Shown in pieces: positions 23,309 through 31,732 of a DNA stretch of 40,095 bases. Numbering within the stretch: the stretch's first letter is position 1; every line of letters begins with the position of its first letter. The DNA comes from an uncultured Lachnospiraceae bacterium (GTDB lineage Bacteria > Bacillota > Clostridia > Lachnospirales > Lachnospiraceae), in NCBI GenBank assembly GCA_947177925.1, contig CAMWWJ010000001.1:1-40095 (forward strand), read 5' to 3'. The notes under the pieces are model-generated. The model saw nothing but the letters and a program-made list of their open reading frames with translations. It had not been told where the DNA came from and did not search any database. Both the position numbers and the translations under genes were made by a program.

Positions 23309-24295
23309 TTGGGTAAAATTTATCATTCCATTGAAGAACTGGTAGGAAATACTCCGCTTTTGGATTTAAAGAATTATACAAAAGAAAATAATCTGAAGGC
23401 CCGGATACTTGGGAAAATAGAATATTACAATCCCAACCAGAGCATAAAAGACAGAACGGCCCTTAGTATGATCGAACAGGCGGAAAAGGACGGCAGTTTA
23501 AAACCCGGGTATACCATTATCGAGGCAACAAGCGGAAACACAGGAATAGGGCTTGCCGCATTTGCAGCAGTAAAAGGATATGACTGCCATATTTATGTGC
23601 AGGACAATGTAAGTGTGGAGCGTTTTGAAGTAATGAAAGCTTTCGGAGCCAAAGTGTCGGCCATGGGAGATATCCCGGAGGTGGCAGAGGCGTTAGAGAA
23701 AAACAACAATGATTTTGTAGCAGGATATGCGGCATTTTATAAAAAGTATCTGGAATCAAAGGGCAAAACATTTTGCGTGAATCAGGATGGCAATCCGGCA
23801 AATCCCAAAATCCATCAGGAAACTACGGCAAAAGAAATCTGGGAAGATACAGATGGAAAGGTGGATATCGTGGTGGCTGCTGTGGGAACAGGCGGAACGG
23901 TGACAGGACTTGGGAGATTTTTAAAAGCAAAAAATCCGGAGATAAAAATCGTTGCCGTACAGCCGGGAAAAAATTCCATTCCATCAAAGAGCAATCCCCA
24001 TCCAAAAGAAATTGCCGGTGTACATCCCTTCGAGGGAATCCCGGATAAGTTTGTGCCTGCAAATCTTGAAAAAGACATGTATGATGAATATCTGGAAGTG
24101 GAGACAGAGGATGCCTGTAAGGAGGCGAGGCATGTGGCAAGGACAGAAGGAATTTTAGTGGGAGCATCCTCCGGAGCCATTCTTTCTGCCGCAAAAATAC
24201 TGGCAGGGCGTAAAGAAAATCATGGAAAAAATATTGTTGCCATATTGCCGGATACGGGACTTCGTTATCTGTCCACAGGAATGTTTGAAGCATAG
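23309..24295 (+). CDS. cysK: Cysteine synthase-like PLP enzyme (third copy)
   Basis: 328-residue beta-family PLP enzyme with a TTG start at 23309, GAGGAGG being about 9 bases upstream. It has 'ELVGNTPLLDLKNYTKENNL', PLP lysine K47 in NPNQSIKDR, 'ATSGNTGIGLA', GTGGTVTG and 'GASSGAILSAA'. It is closer to the long 14520 paralogue than to the 10928 enzyme, sharing the insertion near residues 120-155 and the 'GVHPFEGIP' segment. Encoded directly behind an SsuABC-like importer, it would convert sulfide or a thiol derived from the imported compound. The rare start codon may limit its output. Confidence 0.87.
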   Translation: MGKIYHSIEELVGNTPLLDLKNYTKENNLKARILGKIEYYNPNQSIKDRTALSMIEQAEKDGSLKPGYTIIEATSGNTGIGLAAFAAVKGYDCHIYVQDNVSVERFEVMKAFGAKVSAMGDIPEVAEALEKNNNDFVAGYAAFYKKYLESKGKTFCVNQDGNPANPKIHQETTAKEIWEDTDGKVDIVVAAVGTGGTVTGLGRFLKAKNPEIKIVAVQPGKNSIPSKSNPHPKEIAGVHPFEGIPDKFVPANLEKDMYDEYLEVETEDACKEARHVARTEGILVGASSGAILSAAKILAGRKENHGKNIVAILPDTGLRYLSTGMFEA

Positions 24296-24317
24296 ATCAT
24301 ATGTGAGGAGCAGGAAT

Positions 24318-25523
24318 ATGAAAAAAATTACTACAGGAAGGATTGCGTTAAGTAATCTGAAACAAAAGCCTTTCCGTCTGGCAGGTCTGATTCTTTTGGT
24401 GGCAGTTGTCACTTTTGCATTTTTTGGCACACTGTTGGCATTGGCAGGATTAAAAAATGGCACGGAAAGTCTAAGGGGAAGAATGGGTGCGGATTTTATG
24501 ATCGTGCCCATCGGCTATGAAAAAGCGACTTGGGGAATTTTGTTAAAAGGCGAGCCAGGTTATTTTTATCTGGATAAATCTGTGGAAGGAAAGATAAGGG
24601 ACATTAAGGGAGTGGAAAAAGTCACATCCCAGTTTTATATGGCGTCAAGCGGACAAGATTGCTGTGATATTCCGGTTCAGTTTATCGGTTTTGATTCCGG
24701 CACGGACTTTGTTGTTACCCCCTGGATAAAACAGGTTTTTAAAAACCCGTTGGAAGAGGGGGCTCTTGTAGTTGGCAGTGATATAGAAGTGCCGGGAAAT
24801 GAAAAACTTTTATTCTACGGAAAAGAATTTCCTGTTGCTGCAAAACTTGACCGAACAGGTACGGGAATCGACCAGAGTGTGTTTGCAGATACGGATACCA
24901 TAAAAGCGCTTTTGAAGGCAGCAAAAGAGGAGGGATTTACCTTTACAGACAGTGTTGATCCGGACATTTCTGTTTCCAATCTTATGGTAAAGATAGAAAA
25001 AGGATATGATGCCGAAGAGGTAAAGCACAATATACGGGTAGCTATGGACGGACTGCAGATTATTGAGACAACAGAGATGATCCGCTCCATAGAGGACAAT
25101 ATCGGGCAGATTTATCTGTTTATGAAAGTTGTTTTATGTATTCTGGTTTTTATTTCCGTTATCACTTTGACAATTATGTTTTCTGTCTCAGCAAACGAAC
25201 GGCGGAAAGAGTTTGCCATTATCCGGATGCTGGGGGCAAAAAAATCATCCCTGGTAAATATATTAGGGAAAGAAGCGTTGATTGTAAGCGCAGCGGGAGG
25301 GATTTTAGGAGTTCTGGCAGGAATTTTGGTTTTTATTCCTTTCCGCACAGTCATTGGAAACAGTATAGATTTTCCCTATCTCCTGCCCGGAGTTTTGCAG
25401 ACAGTCGGGATTTTAGTCTTTTCCATGACAGTTTCCCTTGTCCTTTGTCCGTTGTCCTCCAGTGTGACCATTTTTAAAATCTGCAGGGGACAGACACATT
25501 TTATTATGAGGGAAGGTGAGTAA
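24318..25523 (+). CDS. FtsX/MacB-type ABC transporter permease
   Basis: 401-residue permease: one transmembrane helix near the N-terminus (about 20-45), a large extracytoplasmic domain (about 50-270) and three C-terminal helices of the FtsX domain, with 'VSANERRKEFAIIRMLGAKK' before the last pair. This is the MacB/LolC architecture, which moves lipids, peptides or proteins across the envelope rather than importing solutes. A Cys pair (QDCC) lies in the outer domain. ATG 24318 follows GAGGAG; an earlier start at 24222 would overlap the cysteine synthase. The ATPase follows immediately, and the DUF4418 gene upstream probably belongs to the same transporter. Confidence 0.8.
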   Translation: MKKITTGRIALSNLKQKPFRLAGLILLVAVVTFAFFGTLLALAGLKNGTESLRGRMGADFMIVPIGYEKATWGILLKGEPGYFYLDKSVEGKIRDIKGVEKVTSQFYMASSGQDCCDIPVQFIGFDSGTDFVVTPWIKQVFKNPLEEGALVVGSDIEVPGNEKLLFYGKEFPVAAKLDRTGTGIDQSVFADTDTIKALLKAAKEEGFTFTDSVDPDISVSNLMVKIEKGYDAEEVKHNIRVAMDGLQIIETTEMIRSIEDNIGQIYLFMKVVLCILVFISVITLTIMFSVSANERRKEFAIIRMLGAKKSSLVNILGKEALIVSAAGGILGVLAGILVFIPFRTVIGNSIDFPYLLPGVLQTVGILVFSMTVSLVLCPLSSSVTIFKICRGQTHFIMREGE

Positions 25524-26189
25524 ATGGATATAGAACTGAGGGAAGCAAGCAGACAGTTTATGCGAAGAGGGGAGAATTTTTTTGCCATAGAAAATATTGA
25601 TCTGCAGATAAAACAGGGGGAGTTTCTCTTTCTTACAGGCAGTTCAGGCAGTGGCAAAACAACTTTGCTCCATATTATCTGCGGTCTGCTTTATCCAACA
25701 TCAGGAAAAGTTTTTCTGGACGGGAACCAGTGGGAGGATATGACAGATAAACAGGCATCGATTTTTAGAAACAGACAGATCGGATTTATCCCACAGGAAG
25801 AGAGCCTGCTTTCTAACCTTACGGTATTTGAAAATATCTGCCTGCCCTACACATTTTCCAAAGAGACGGAGGTAGATATAGAAAAAGTAGACCAGACTGC
25901 TGAAAGGCTTAAGATTCGTCAGTTTTTCAATGCTTATCCCAAAGAATTATCGGGAGGGGAAAAAAGAAGGGTTATGATCGCAAGGGCAGTTATACTTTCT
26001 CCTAAGATTATCATTGCAGATGAGCCCACCGCTAATCTGGACGAAGAAAACGCCAAAGAAGTAATGGAGATATTAAAAGAGATAAACAGGGAAGGGTCAA
26101 CGGTTCTTGTAAGCACCCATGAAAAGGAAATTATTTTTGGCAGCAATGGATATGAAATGAAACATGGTAGTTTGAAAAAATGGAGGTAA
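25524..26189 (+). CDS. MacB/LolD-type ABC transporter ATPase
   Basis: 221-residue ATPase. Walker A GSSGSGKTT (about residues 39-47), Q-loop 'IGFIPQEESLLSNLTVFENI', signature LSGGEKRR, Walker B IIADEPTANLD and the switch His in VSTHEKEI place it in the LolD/MacB group. It begins right after the permease stop (TAAATG) and powers that permease. The cargo is unknown. Confidence 0.87.
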   Translation: MDIELREASRQFMRRGENFFAIENIDLQIKQGEFLFLTGSSGSGKTTLLHIICGLLYPTSGKVFLDGNQWEDMTDKQASIFRNRQIGFIPQEESLLSNLTVFENICLPYTFSKETEVDIEKVDQTAERLKIRQFFNAYPKELSGGEKRRVMIARAVILSPKIIIADEPTANLDEENAKEVMEILKEINREGSTVLVSTHEKEIIFGSNGYEMKHGSLKKWR

Positions 26190-26194
26190 AAGAC

Positions 26195-26707
26195 ATGGCA
26201 AAGGAAAAAAATTATATCATCAGACATGCCTCTCTCTCGGATTTAGATGCAGTTGCGGAATTGGAAGGATTATGTTTTTCCAAGGCGGATGGAGCCACAA
26301 GAGAAAGCTTTGAAAAACGGCTTAAGGTTTTTCCAGACCACTTCTGGCTGTTGGAAGTAGAGGGGGTTTTAGTTTCCCTGGTAAACGGCATGGTAACTGA
26401 CGGCGACACCCTTTTGGATGAAATGTATGATGATGCCGGTATGCATAAGGAAGAGGGAGACTGGCAGATGATTTTTGGAGTTGAGACAAGGCCGGATTAC
26501 CAGAGAAAAGGTTATGCGGAAATTTTGCTCAAAAGGGTGATTGGGGATACCAGAAAACAGAACCGGAAGGGACTGGTTTTAACCTGTAAGGAACATATGG
26601 TGCATTACTATGAGAAGTTTGGTTTTGTCAACGAAGGACTGTCAGAGTCAATCCATGGAGGGGCACAGTGGTATCATATGAGATATCAGATGAAAATAGA
26701 GTTTTAA
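26195..26707 (+). CDS. GNAT-family N-acetyltransferase
   Basis: 170-residue GNAT protein. The N-terminus 'YIIRHASLSDLDAVAELEGL' and the acetyl-CoA loop 'GVETRPDYQRKGYAEILLKR' are typical, with 'HYYEKFGF' near the end. Substrate unknown. ATG 26195 is preferred because GGAGG at 26182 sits 9 bases upstream; the frame also opens at 26180, overlapping the ATPase. A truncated relative of this N-terminus is found at 33505. Confidence 0.8.
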   Translation: MAKEKNYIIRHASLSDLDAVAELEGLCFSKADGATRESFEKRLKVFPDHFWLLEVEGVLVSLVNGMVTDGDTLLDEMYDDAGMHKEEGDWQMIFGVETRPDYQRKGYAEILLKRVIGDTRKQNRKGLVLTCKEHMVHYYEKFGFVNEGLSESIHGGAQWYHMRYQMKIEF

Positions 26708-26723
26708 ATGTAAAGGGATATGT

Positions 26724-27143
26724 ATGGAATATAGGATTCAGACCAAAACAGAAGGAATAAATTTTAGTGAAGTTTGTGATATATTGGCTTATTATGGATT
26801 AAGCAATTTTGATGTAGAAACGCAGAAACGTGTCTTTAATAATAGCTATGCAGTTGTGTTTGTTATTGAGAATAACAAGGTAATCGGTGTTGGAAGAGCT
26901 ATCTCTGATGGAATATGTCAGGCGGCATTATATAACATTGCATTGGATAAAGAACACTGTGGTATGGGATTGGGAAAAATAATTGTTGATGAATTATTGA
27001 AACAGGTTAAGGGATGCAATGTTATTCTTTATACGCATCCAAAGTGGATAGGACTGTACAAACATTGGGGGTTTGAACAAATGAAAACAGGATTTGCCTT
27101 ATATACTGACAAAGAATATTTCCAGAGTGAAGGATTTACATAA
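26724..27143 (+). CDS. GNAT-family N-acetyltransferase
   Basis: 139-residue GNAT protein with 'VFVIENNKVIGVGRAISDGI', the acetyl-CoA motif 'CGMGLGKIIVDELL' and a terminal 'YKHWGFEQMKTGFALY'. The substrate is not predictable. It has lower GC than the preceding genes, and its stop overlaps the start of a deleted HAD gene by one base. Confidence 0.78.
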   Translation: MEYRIQTKTEGINFSEVCDILAYYGLSNFDVETQKRVFNNSYAVVFVIENNKVIGVGRAISDGICQAALYNIALDKEHCGMGLGKIIVDELLKQVKGCNVILYTHPKWIGLYKHWGFEQMKTGFALYTDKEYFQSEGFT

Positions 27144-27311
27144 TGAAGAAATACATAATAGGAGTTGACCTTGACGGTACGCTTTTGACGTCAAATAAAG
27201 AAATTACGGAGGGAGAATGCTTCTAAGCAGGCAAAAAAAGTAGAAGATGTAGTTGAGCCAAGTAATGACAGGGATGGCGTAGCGGAAGCAATGATAAAAT
27301 TTGTCATGTGA
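27143..27311 (+). pseudogene. HAD (Cof-type) phosphatase with internal deletion
   Basis: The first 21 codons encode a Cof-type HAD N-terminus, 'KKYIIGVDLDGTLLTSNKEI', with the DxDGT catalytic motif, then run into a stop after EGECF. In another frame, from about 27211 to 27311, the sequence encodes 'VVEPSNDRDGVAEAMIKF', the conserved C-terminal end of the same family. The roughly 220 residues between are missing. This is a clear internal-deletion remnant, not a working gene. Confidence 0.7.
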
Positions 27312-27351
27312 AATAGGCAAAATCTATTACAGGTTATAGAAAACAAGTAAT

Positions 27352-27379
27352 TTGATTATTCATATATGGATAGTATAAT
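27352..27379 (+). promoter_or_regulatory. Promoter of the rrf2-iscS-cysE-nifDK-like operon
   Basis: TTGATT (27352-27357) and a perfect TATAAT (27374-27379) are separated by 16 bases, 36 bases before the rrf2 start codon. The overlapping GGATAGTATAATATC segment could hold an operator for the Rrf2 protein itself. Confidence 0.65.
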
Positions 27380-27414
27380 ATCAATGCAGGAACTTTGCCA
27401 GCAAGGAGGTTTTT

Positions 27415-27852
27415 ATGAGGATATCAACGAGAGGGAAAAATGCGATAAAGCTAATGGTTGATTTGGCTACCTACAATCATGGGGAGCCGGTGAGACTCAG
27501 GAATATAGCTAAAAGGCAAAATATATCTGAGAAATATTTAGAGCAGATTGTTGCTGTGCTGAATAAAGCGGCTTTAGTAAAAAGTATCAGAGGTGCGCAT
27601 GGAGGATATATTTTGAATTATCCACCTGAAAAATATACTGTAGGGCAGATTCTGAAAGCGGTGGAAGGTGATTTGTCACCGACAGACTGTGTTGGCGAAA
27701 ATGGAACTGTGTGTGAAAATAAAGGCACATGTGTAAGTTATCGGTTATGGGAAAAACTGGATACGGCTATCAATGATGTACTGGAAGGAATCACGTTGGC
27801 AGATATGCTGGAGTGGCAGAATGAGCTGTTGATAGACCAGTATGTTATATGA
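27415..27852 (+). CDS. Rrf2-family transcriptional regulator (IscR/CymR type)
   Basis: 145-residue Rrf2-family winged helix-turn-helix protein: 'MRISTRGKNAIKLMVDLATY', the recognition region 'RQNISEKYLEQIVAVLNKAA' and 'SIRGAHGGYIL'. Three cysteines in DCVGENGTVCENKGTC (about residues 92-106) are spaced like the [2Fe-2S] ligands of IscR. In Firmicutes such proteins (IscR, CymR) control Fe-S assembly or cysteine metabolism, CymR with help from cysteine synthase. It sits directly before iscS with a 46-base gap and has an AAGGAGG site. It is the best candidate for a master sensor of Fe-S or cysteine status in this region. Confidence 0.85.
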   Translation: MRISTRGKNAIKLMVDLATYNHGEPVRLRNIAKRQNISEKYLEQIVAVLNKAALVKSIRGAHGGYILNYPPEKYTVGQILKAVEGDLSPTDCVGENGTVCENKGTCVSYRLWEKLDTAINDVLEGITLADMLEWQNELLIDQYVI

Positions 27853-27898
27853 TACCCCTAGATATTCTATATAAACTTCAAGGAAAGAAGGCTGCTTT

Positions 27899-29080
27899 AT
27901 GAACAAGATTATTTATTTGGATAATGCTGCGACTACGCAGGTAAGCGAACAAGTGTTAAATGAAATGCTTCCCTTTTTCAGGCAGACGTACAGTAACCCA
28001 TCGGCGGTATACAGCTTTGCGGGAGAGGGAAAGAAAGCAGTTGATTATGCAAGAAGGCAGGCTGCGGAGTTAATTGGTGCAAATGTAGAGGAGATATATT
28101 TCACAGGTGGGGGAAGCGAGTCTGATAACTGGGCATTAAAGGCTACTGCAGAGGCTTATTCTTCAAAGGGTAAACATATCATAACCAGTAAAATAGAGCA
28201 TCATGCCATTTTGCATACTTGTGAGTATCTGGAAAAACAGGGTTATGAGATAACTTATCTTGACGTAGATGAGGAAGGGAAAATATCTCTTGAAGAGCTT
28301 AGAACTGCTATCCGTTCGGATACCATTTTGATATCGGTCATGGCAGCAAATAACGAGATTGGGACAATAGAACCGATTGCGGAAATAGGAAGGATTGCAC
28401 ATGAGAAGGGCGTGCTGTTTCATACGGATGCAGTACAGGCATATGGACATATCCCAATTCATGTGGATGAGATGCATATAGACATGCTTTCAGCAAGCGG
28501 GCATAAATTTAATGGTCCGAAAGGAATCGGGATTTTGTATATCCGAAAAGGTGTAAAAATCCGTTCCTTTATACATGGTGGTGCGCAGGAGAGGAATAGA
28601 AGGGCAGGAACTTCCAATGTACCGGGAATTGTTGGATTTGGAAAGGCAGCAGAGATTGCCGGAAAAACGATGGAAGCAAGAACCAGGAAGGAGATAACAT
28701 TGCGGGATCATTTGATAGAAAGAGTTTTATCGGAGATTCCCTATGTCAGGCTGAATGGGCATAAAACCGACAGACTGCCGAATAATGTGAACTTCTGTTT
28801 TCGGTTTATTGAAGGGGAATCATTGCTGATTTTATTAGACCAGCTGGGAGTATGTGCTTCCAGCGGTTCGGCATGTACATCCGGCTCATTAGATCCTTCC
28901 CACGTACTTCTTGCGATAGGGCTTCCTCATGAGATTGCACATGGCTCATTAAGGATTACCCTGTCGGAAGAAACCACATTGGAGGATATTGATTTTGTGG
29001 CAGATGAATTGAAAAAGATTGTGGAGAGGCTGCGGGACATGTCTCCGTTGTATGAGGATTTTGTAAAAAACCAACCGTAG
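27899..29080 (+). CDS. iscS: Cysteine desulfurase (IscS/NifS family)
   Basis: 393-residue PLP enzyme of the class V aminotransferase fold: 'IYLDNAATTQVSEQVLNEML', 'GGGSESDNWALK', 'SKIEHHAILHTCEYLEKQGY', PLP lysine K203 in SASGHKFNGPKG and the mobile-loop catalytic Cys326 in SSGSACTSGSLDP. It turns cysteine into alanine and an enzyme persulfide for Fe-S clusters and thiolation. It lies between rrf2 and a truncated iscU. With two large Fe-S enzymes downstream, its duty here is most likely sulfur supply for nitrogenase-type clusters. Confidence 0.92.
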   Translation: MNKIIYLDNAATTQVSEQVLNEMLPFFRQTYSNPSAVYSFAGEGKKAVDYARRQAAELIGANVEEIYFTGGGSESDNWALKATAEAYSSKGKHIITSKIEHHAILHTCEYLEKQGYEITYLDVDEEGKISLEELRTAIRSDTILISVMAANNEIGTIEPIAEIGRIAHEKGVLFHTDAVQAYGHIPIHVDEMHIDMLSASGHKFNGPKGIGILYIRKGVKIRSFIHGGAQERNRRAGTSNVPGIVGFGKAAEIAGKTMEARTRKEITLRDHLIERVLSEIPYVRLNGHKTDRLPNNVNFCFRFIEGESLLILLDQLGVCASSGSACTSGSLDPSHVLLAIGLPHEIAHGSLRITLSEETTLEDIDFVADELKKIVERLRDMSPLYEDFVKNQP

Positions 29081-29128
29081 CATATATATGAAACAGGTGC
29101 CCTTGAAGGCAGAAGGGAGAGTAAGAAG

Positions 29129-29287
29129 ATGTATAGTGAAAAAGTAATGGGCCATTTCAACAATTCTAGAAACGCAGGCGGAACAGAAAATCCCAGTGGA
29201 GTGGGTACGGTTGGAAATGCCAAATGCGGCGATATTATGCGGATATATTTTGATATTGCTGAAAAAGCAGAAGACGAGGAATATTGA
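29129..29287 (+). pseudogene. iscU: Truncated IscU/NifU-type Fe-S scaffold
   Basis: A 52-codon frame encodes 'YSEKVMGHFNN', then 'GVGTVGNAKCGDIMRIYFDI', an exact start of IscU with its first cluster cysteine (C33). It then diverges after about residue 42 and stops at 29285-29287; normal IscU is about 120-140 residues and needs two more cysteines. The reading frame is intact with a plausible GGGAGAG site, so a short protein could be made, but it cannot be a normal scaffold. The cysE start codon follows one base after the stop. Confidence 0.65.
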
Positions 29288-29288
29288 T

Positions 29289-30185
29289 ATGGGAAGATTG
29301 AATGAAGACAGGGTGGAAAGCATTGTCCAGTTGATACTGGATGATTACACCGATGAAAGGGTAGTCAACAAAACAGATTTATATAATCAGCCGGACAAAA
29401 AAGCCATTATTGACATTGTCGGGAAACTGCTGAAAATCCTCTATCCGGGATATTACAGTGACAAAGTTTATAAAATTTACAGCCTGAAAAACAATATGTC
29501 AGCTGCCATTGAAGATGTCATATTCCATTTGAAGAAACAGATTATGATTGTCCTGAAATATTGTGGAACATATCCGGAATGTGTAGACAGTGGGTTAGAG
29601 GAAAAAGCACAGGATATGACATTTGACTTTATGGAAAAAATACCACAGATAAGGTCTTATCTGGATACGGATATTCAGGCGGCATATGAAGGTGATCCGG
29701 CGGCAGAAAGTAAGGATGAAGTCATTCTGTCTTATCCGGGGCTGTATGCCATTTCGGTTTACAGGGTTGCCCATGAGCTGGTACTGCTTGGCGTGCCTAT
29801 GATTCCAAGAATTATGACGGAGCACGCACATAGCGTTACCGGAATTGATATTCATCCCGGCGCAACGATTGGAAAATATTTTTTTATGGATCATGGTACG
29901 GGAATTGTTATTGGGGAAACCACTGTAATTGGAGAACATGTCAAAGTGTATCAGGGGGTTACTTTAGGCGGATTATCAACAAAGGGCGGACAGAAGCTCA
30001 AAGGAGTAAAGAGACACCCGACCATAGGGGATTACGTTACGATTTACTCAGGTTCATCCATTTTAGGCGGTGATACGGTGATTGAAGAAAATGTCGTAGT
30101 GGGCGGCAATACTTTTATTACCAAATCAATAGGCAAAGATACAAGGGTAAGCATAAAGAATCAGGAACTGCAATTTAAAAATTAA
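29289..30185 (+). CDS. cysE: Serine O-acetyltransferase
   Basis: 298-residue serine acetyltransferase of the long EpsC-like form. The N-terminal helical domain is followed by 'YPGLYAISVYRVAHELV', the catalytic 'DIHPGATIGKYFFMDHGTGI' region and left-handed beta-helix hexapeptide repeats through 'TIGDYVTIYSGSSILGG'. It makes O-acetylserine, the co-substrate of all three cysteine synthases in the window. ATG 29289 is chosen because GAGGA lies 8 bases upstream and the homologous N-terminus starts here. It is co-transcribed with iscS and the second NifDK-like pair. Confidence 0.9.
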   Translation: MGRLNEDRVESIVQLILDDYTDERVVNKTDLYNQPDKKAIIDIVGKLLKILYPGYYSDKVYKIYSLKNNMSAAIEDVIFHLKKQIMIVLKYCGTYPECVDSGLEEKAQDMTFDFMEKIPQIRSYLDTDIQAAYEGDPAAESKDEVILSYPGLYAISVYRVAHELVLLGVPMIPRIMTEHAHSVTGIDIHPGATIGKYFFMDHGTGIVIGETTVIGEHVKVYQGVTLGGLSTKGGQKLKGVKRHPTIGDYVTIYSGSSILGGDTVIEENVVVGGNTFITKSIGKDTRVSIKNQELQFKN

Positions 30186-30208
30186 ACCGGCTCAAGAGTG
30201 ATAAAGAA

Positions 30209-30277
30209 ATGCTTCAAATAATGGGAAGGAATATTGTTCCGGAATATTTAGTAAATCAGTGCAAAGATGAGGTGTAA
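30209..30277 (+). other. Short frame before the second NifD-like gene
   Basis: A 22-codon frame (beginning MLQIMGRNIVPEYL) ends 2 bases before the NifD-like start, and its end contains the GAGGTG ribosome binding site of that gene. It reads like the tail of a longer protein and may be a remnant or a coupling peptide. No family is recognised and no ribosome binding site of its own is evident. Confidence 0.25.
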
Positions 30278-30279
30278 AT

Positions 30280-31731
30280 ATGAAAAAGGTAAAATACTCT
30301 GGTGTGCGTGAAAGTAAACCGGGAAGAATCAATGATTTGGGCACAACAGGAAAGGAAGTGGAGGAAAACTTTAAAAAAGGCTGTTTGAAAAGAGCGGACA
30401 GAAGTTTTGCACAGGGATTGCAATGCCAGCAGATTAACAGTATGGCAGCGCTAATGTCATTGGAGGATTCTGTTTTTATCTCCCATTCCCCGCAAGGGTG
30501 TGTGGGCTGTTCCATTATGGCAGTGGATATGTACCGTGTAGGGCAGGCGCACAGGGGGATTAAGAATATTAAAAACCCAAGGATTATCGTTACCAATATC
30601 GACCAGAAGAGTGTTGTGTTCGGCGGAGAACAGAAACTGCGGGATTCTGTGAAAAAAGCGGTGGAACAGTACAATCCGAAACTGGCATTTATTTATGCAT
30701 CCTGCGCATCGGGAATTATCGGTGATGATATAGATGCCATTGCTTCTGACTTACAACAGGAATATCCGGATACGATTATGGTTCCGATTCATTGTGAAGG
30801 CTTTAAGTCTAAAATATGTGCCTCTGGTTTTGATGCCGCTTTTTTATCTATCAATAAGTACATATTAAAAAAAGAGAAAGTTCCAAAGGAAAAAGGACTG
30901 GTCAATCTTTTTGCACCAACCACGGTAAGTTATGCGGATCAGAAGGAAATGGAGCGTATGCTCTCGCAAATTGGCATTAAGGTAAATTATATTCCGTTTT
31001 ACAGTTCTTTGGAAAAGATTAAGAAGATACCAGCGGCAGAGGCTTCCACATCAATCTGTAAGGTATTTGCCGATGAGTTTATGAAGACTTTGTGGGAGGA
31101 TTATGAGATTCCATATTCCCATACCGTAATGCCAATTGGTATCCGTAATACAGATAAATGGTACCGTGGTATTGCAAAAGTATTGGGAAAAGAAAAGGAA
31201 GTGGAAGAGATTATTGCTTTGGAGCATAAACGCATAGAACCGCTGGTGGCAGGGATAAGAGACAGGCTGCAGGGAAAACGGGTGTTTATCTGCGGAGGAA
31301 CAGGGCGTTCTTTTGCAGCGGCTGCTTTGATTGATGACTTTGGCATGGAGCTTGTGGGACTGGAAACGCCTACCTATGATGAGGATGCTCAGGTTGATAT
31401 TGAATATCTCAATGGAATCCACAAAAATTTTGTGGTGGATATAGCAAATATGCAGCCATTTGAGCAGGCAAATCTTGTAAACAAACTAAAACCGGATGCG
31501 TTTATCGGAGTGCCGGAGTGGGCTGCAAAACTGGGTATCCCTACAACGCATGTTCTGGATGGCAAGCGCCCCACTATGGGATATGACGGACTATTATATC
31601 TGGGAAATAAAATTGCAGACCAGTTACAGAATCCGGGATTTAATGTGAAATTAGCAAAGCATGTGAAACTGCCATACAGGGATTCATGGTATGAAGAAGA
31701 TGCATTTAAGTATATTGAAGGAGGTGTTTAG
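30280..31731 (+). CDS. NifD-like nitrogenase-family alpha subunit (pair 2)
   Basis: 483-residue NifD/NifE-superfamily protein. C49, C74 (SPQGCVGC) and C142 (ASCASGIIGDDI) are spaced as the alpha P-cluster ligands. By eye, C260 (SICKVFADEF, before WEDYEIPY) aligns with NifD Cys275 and H424 (TTHVLDG, before PTMGYDG) with NifD His442, so both cofactor ligands seem kept, unlike in the first pair. It shares with pair 1 the 'HCEGFKS' segment and the ending 'KHVKLPYRDSWYEEDAF'. It is followed, after one intervening base, by its NifK-like partner. It may be the catalytic unit, or the cofactor scaffold for pair 1. Confidence 0.85.
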   Translation: MKKVKYSGVRESKPGRINDLGTTGKEVEENFKKGCLKRADRSFAQGLQCQQINSMAALMSLEDSVFISHSPQGCVGCSIMAVDMYRVGQAHRGIKNIKNPRIIVTNIDQKSVVFGGEQKLRDSVKKAVEQYNPKLAFIYASCASGIIGDDIDAIASDLQQEYPDTIMVPIHCEGFKSKICASGFDAAFLSINKYILKKEKVPKEKGLVNLFAPTTVSYADQKEMERMLSQIGIKVNYIPFYSSLEKIKKIPAAEASTSICKVFADEFMKTLWEDYEIPYSHTVMPIGIRNTDKWYRGIAKVLGKEKEVEEIIALEHKRIEPLVAGIRDRLQGKRVFICGGTGRSFAAAALIDDFGMELVGLETPTYDEDAQVDIEYLNGIHKNFVVDIANMQPFEQANLVNKLKPDAFIGVPEWAAKLGIPTTHVLDGKRPTMGYDGLLYLGNKIADQLQNPGFNVKLAKHVKLPYRDSWYEEDAFKYIEGGV

Positions 31732-31732
31732 G

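Noticed and set aside
23815..24180. Minus-strand frames opposite the third cysteine synthase
   Set aside because: They are shadows of a clearly coding plus-strand gene.
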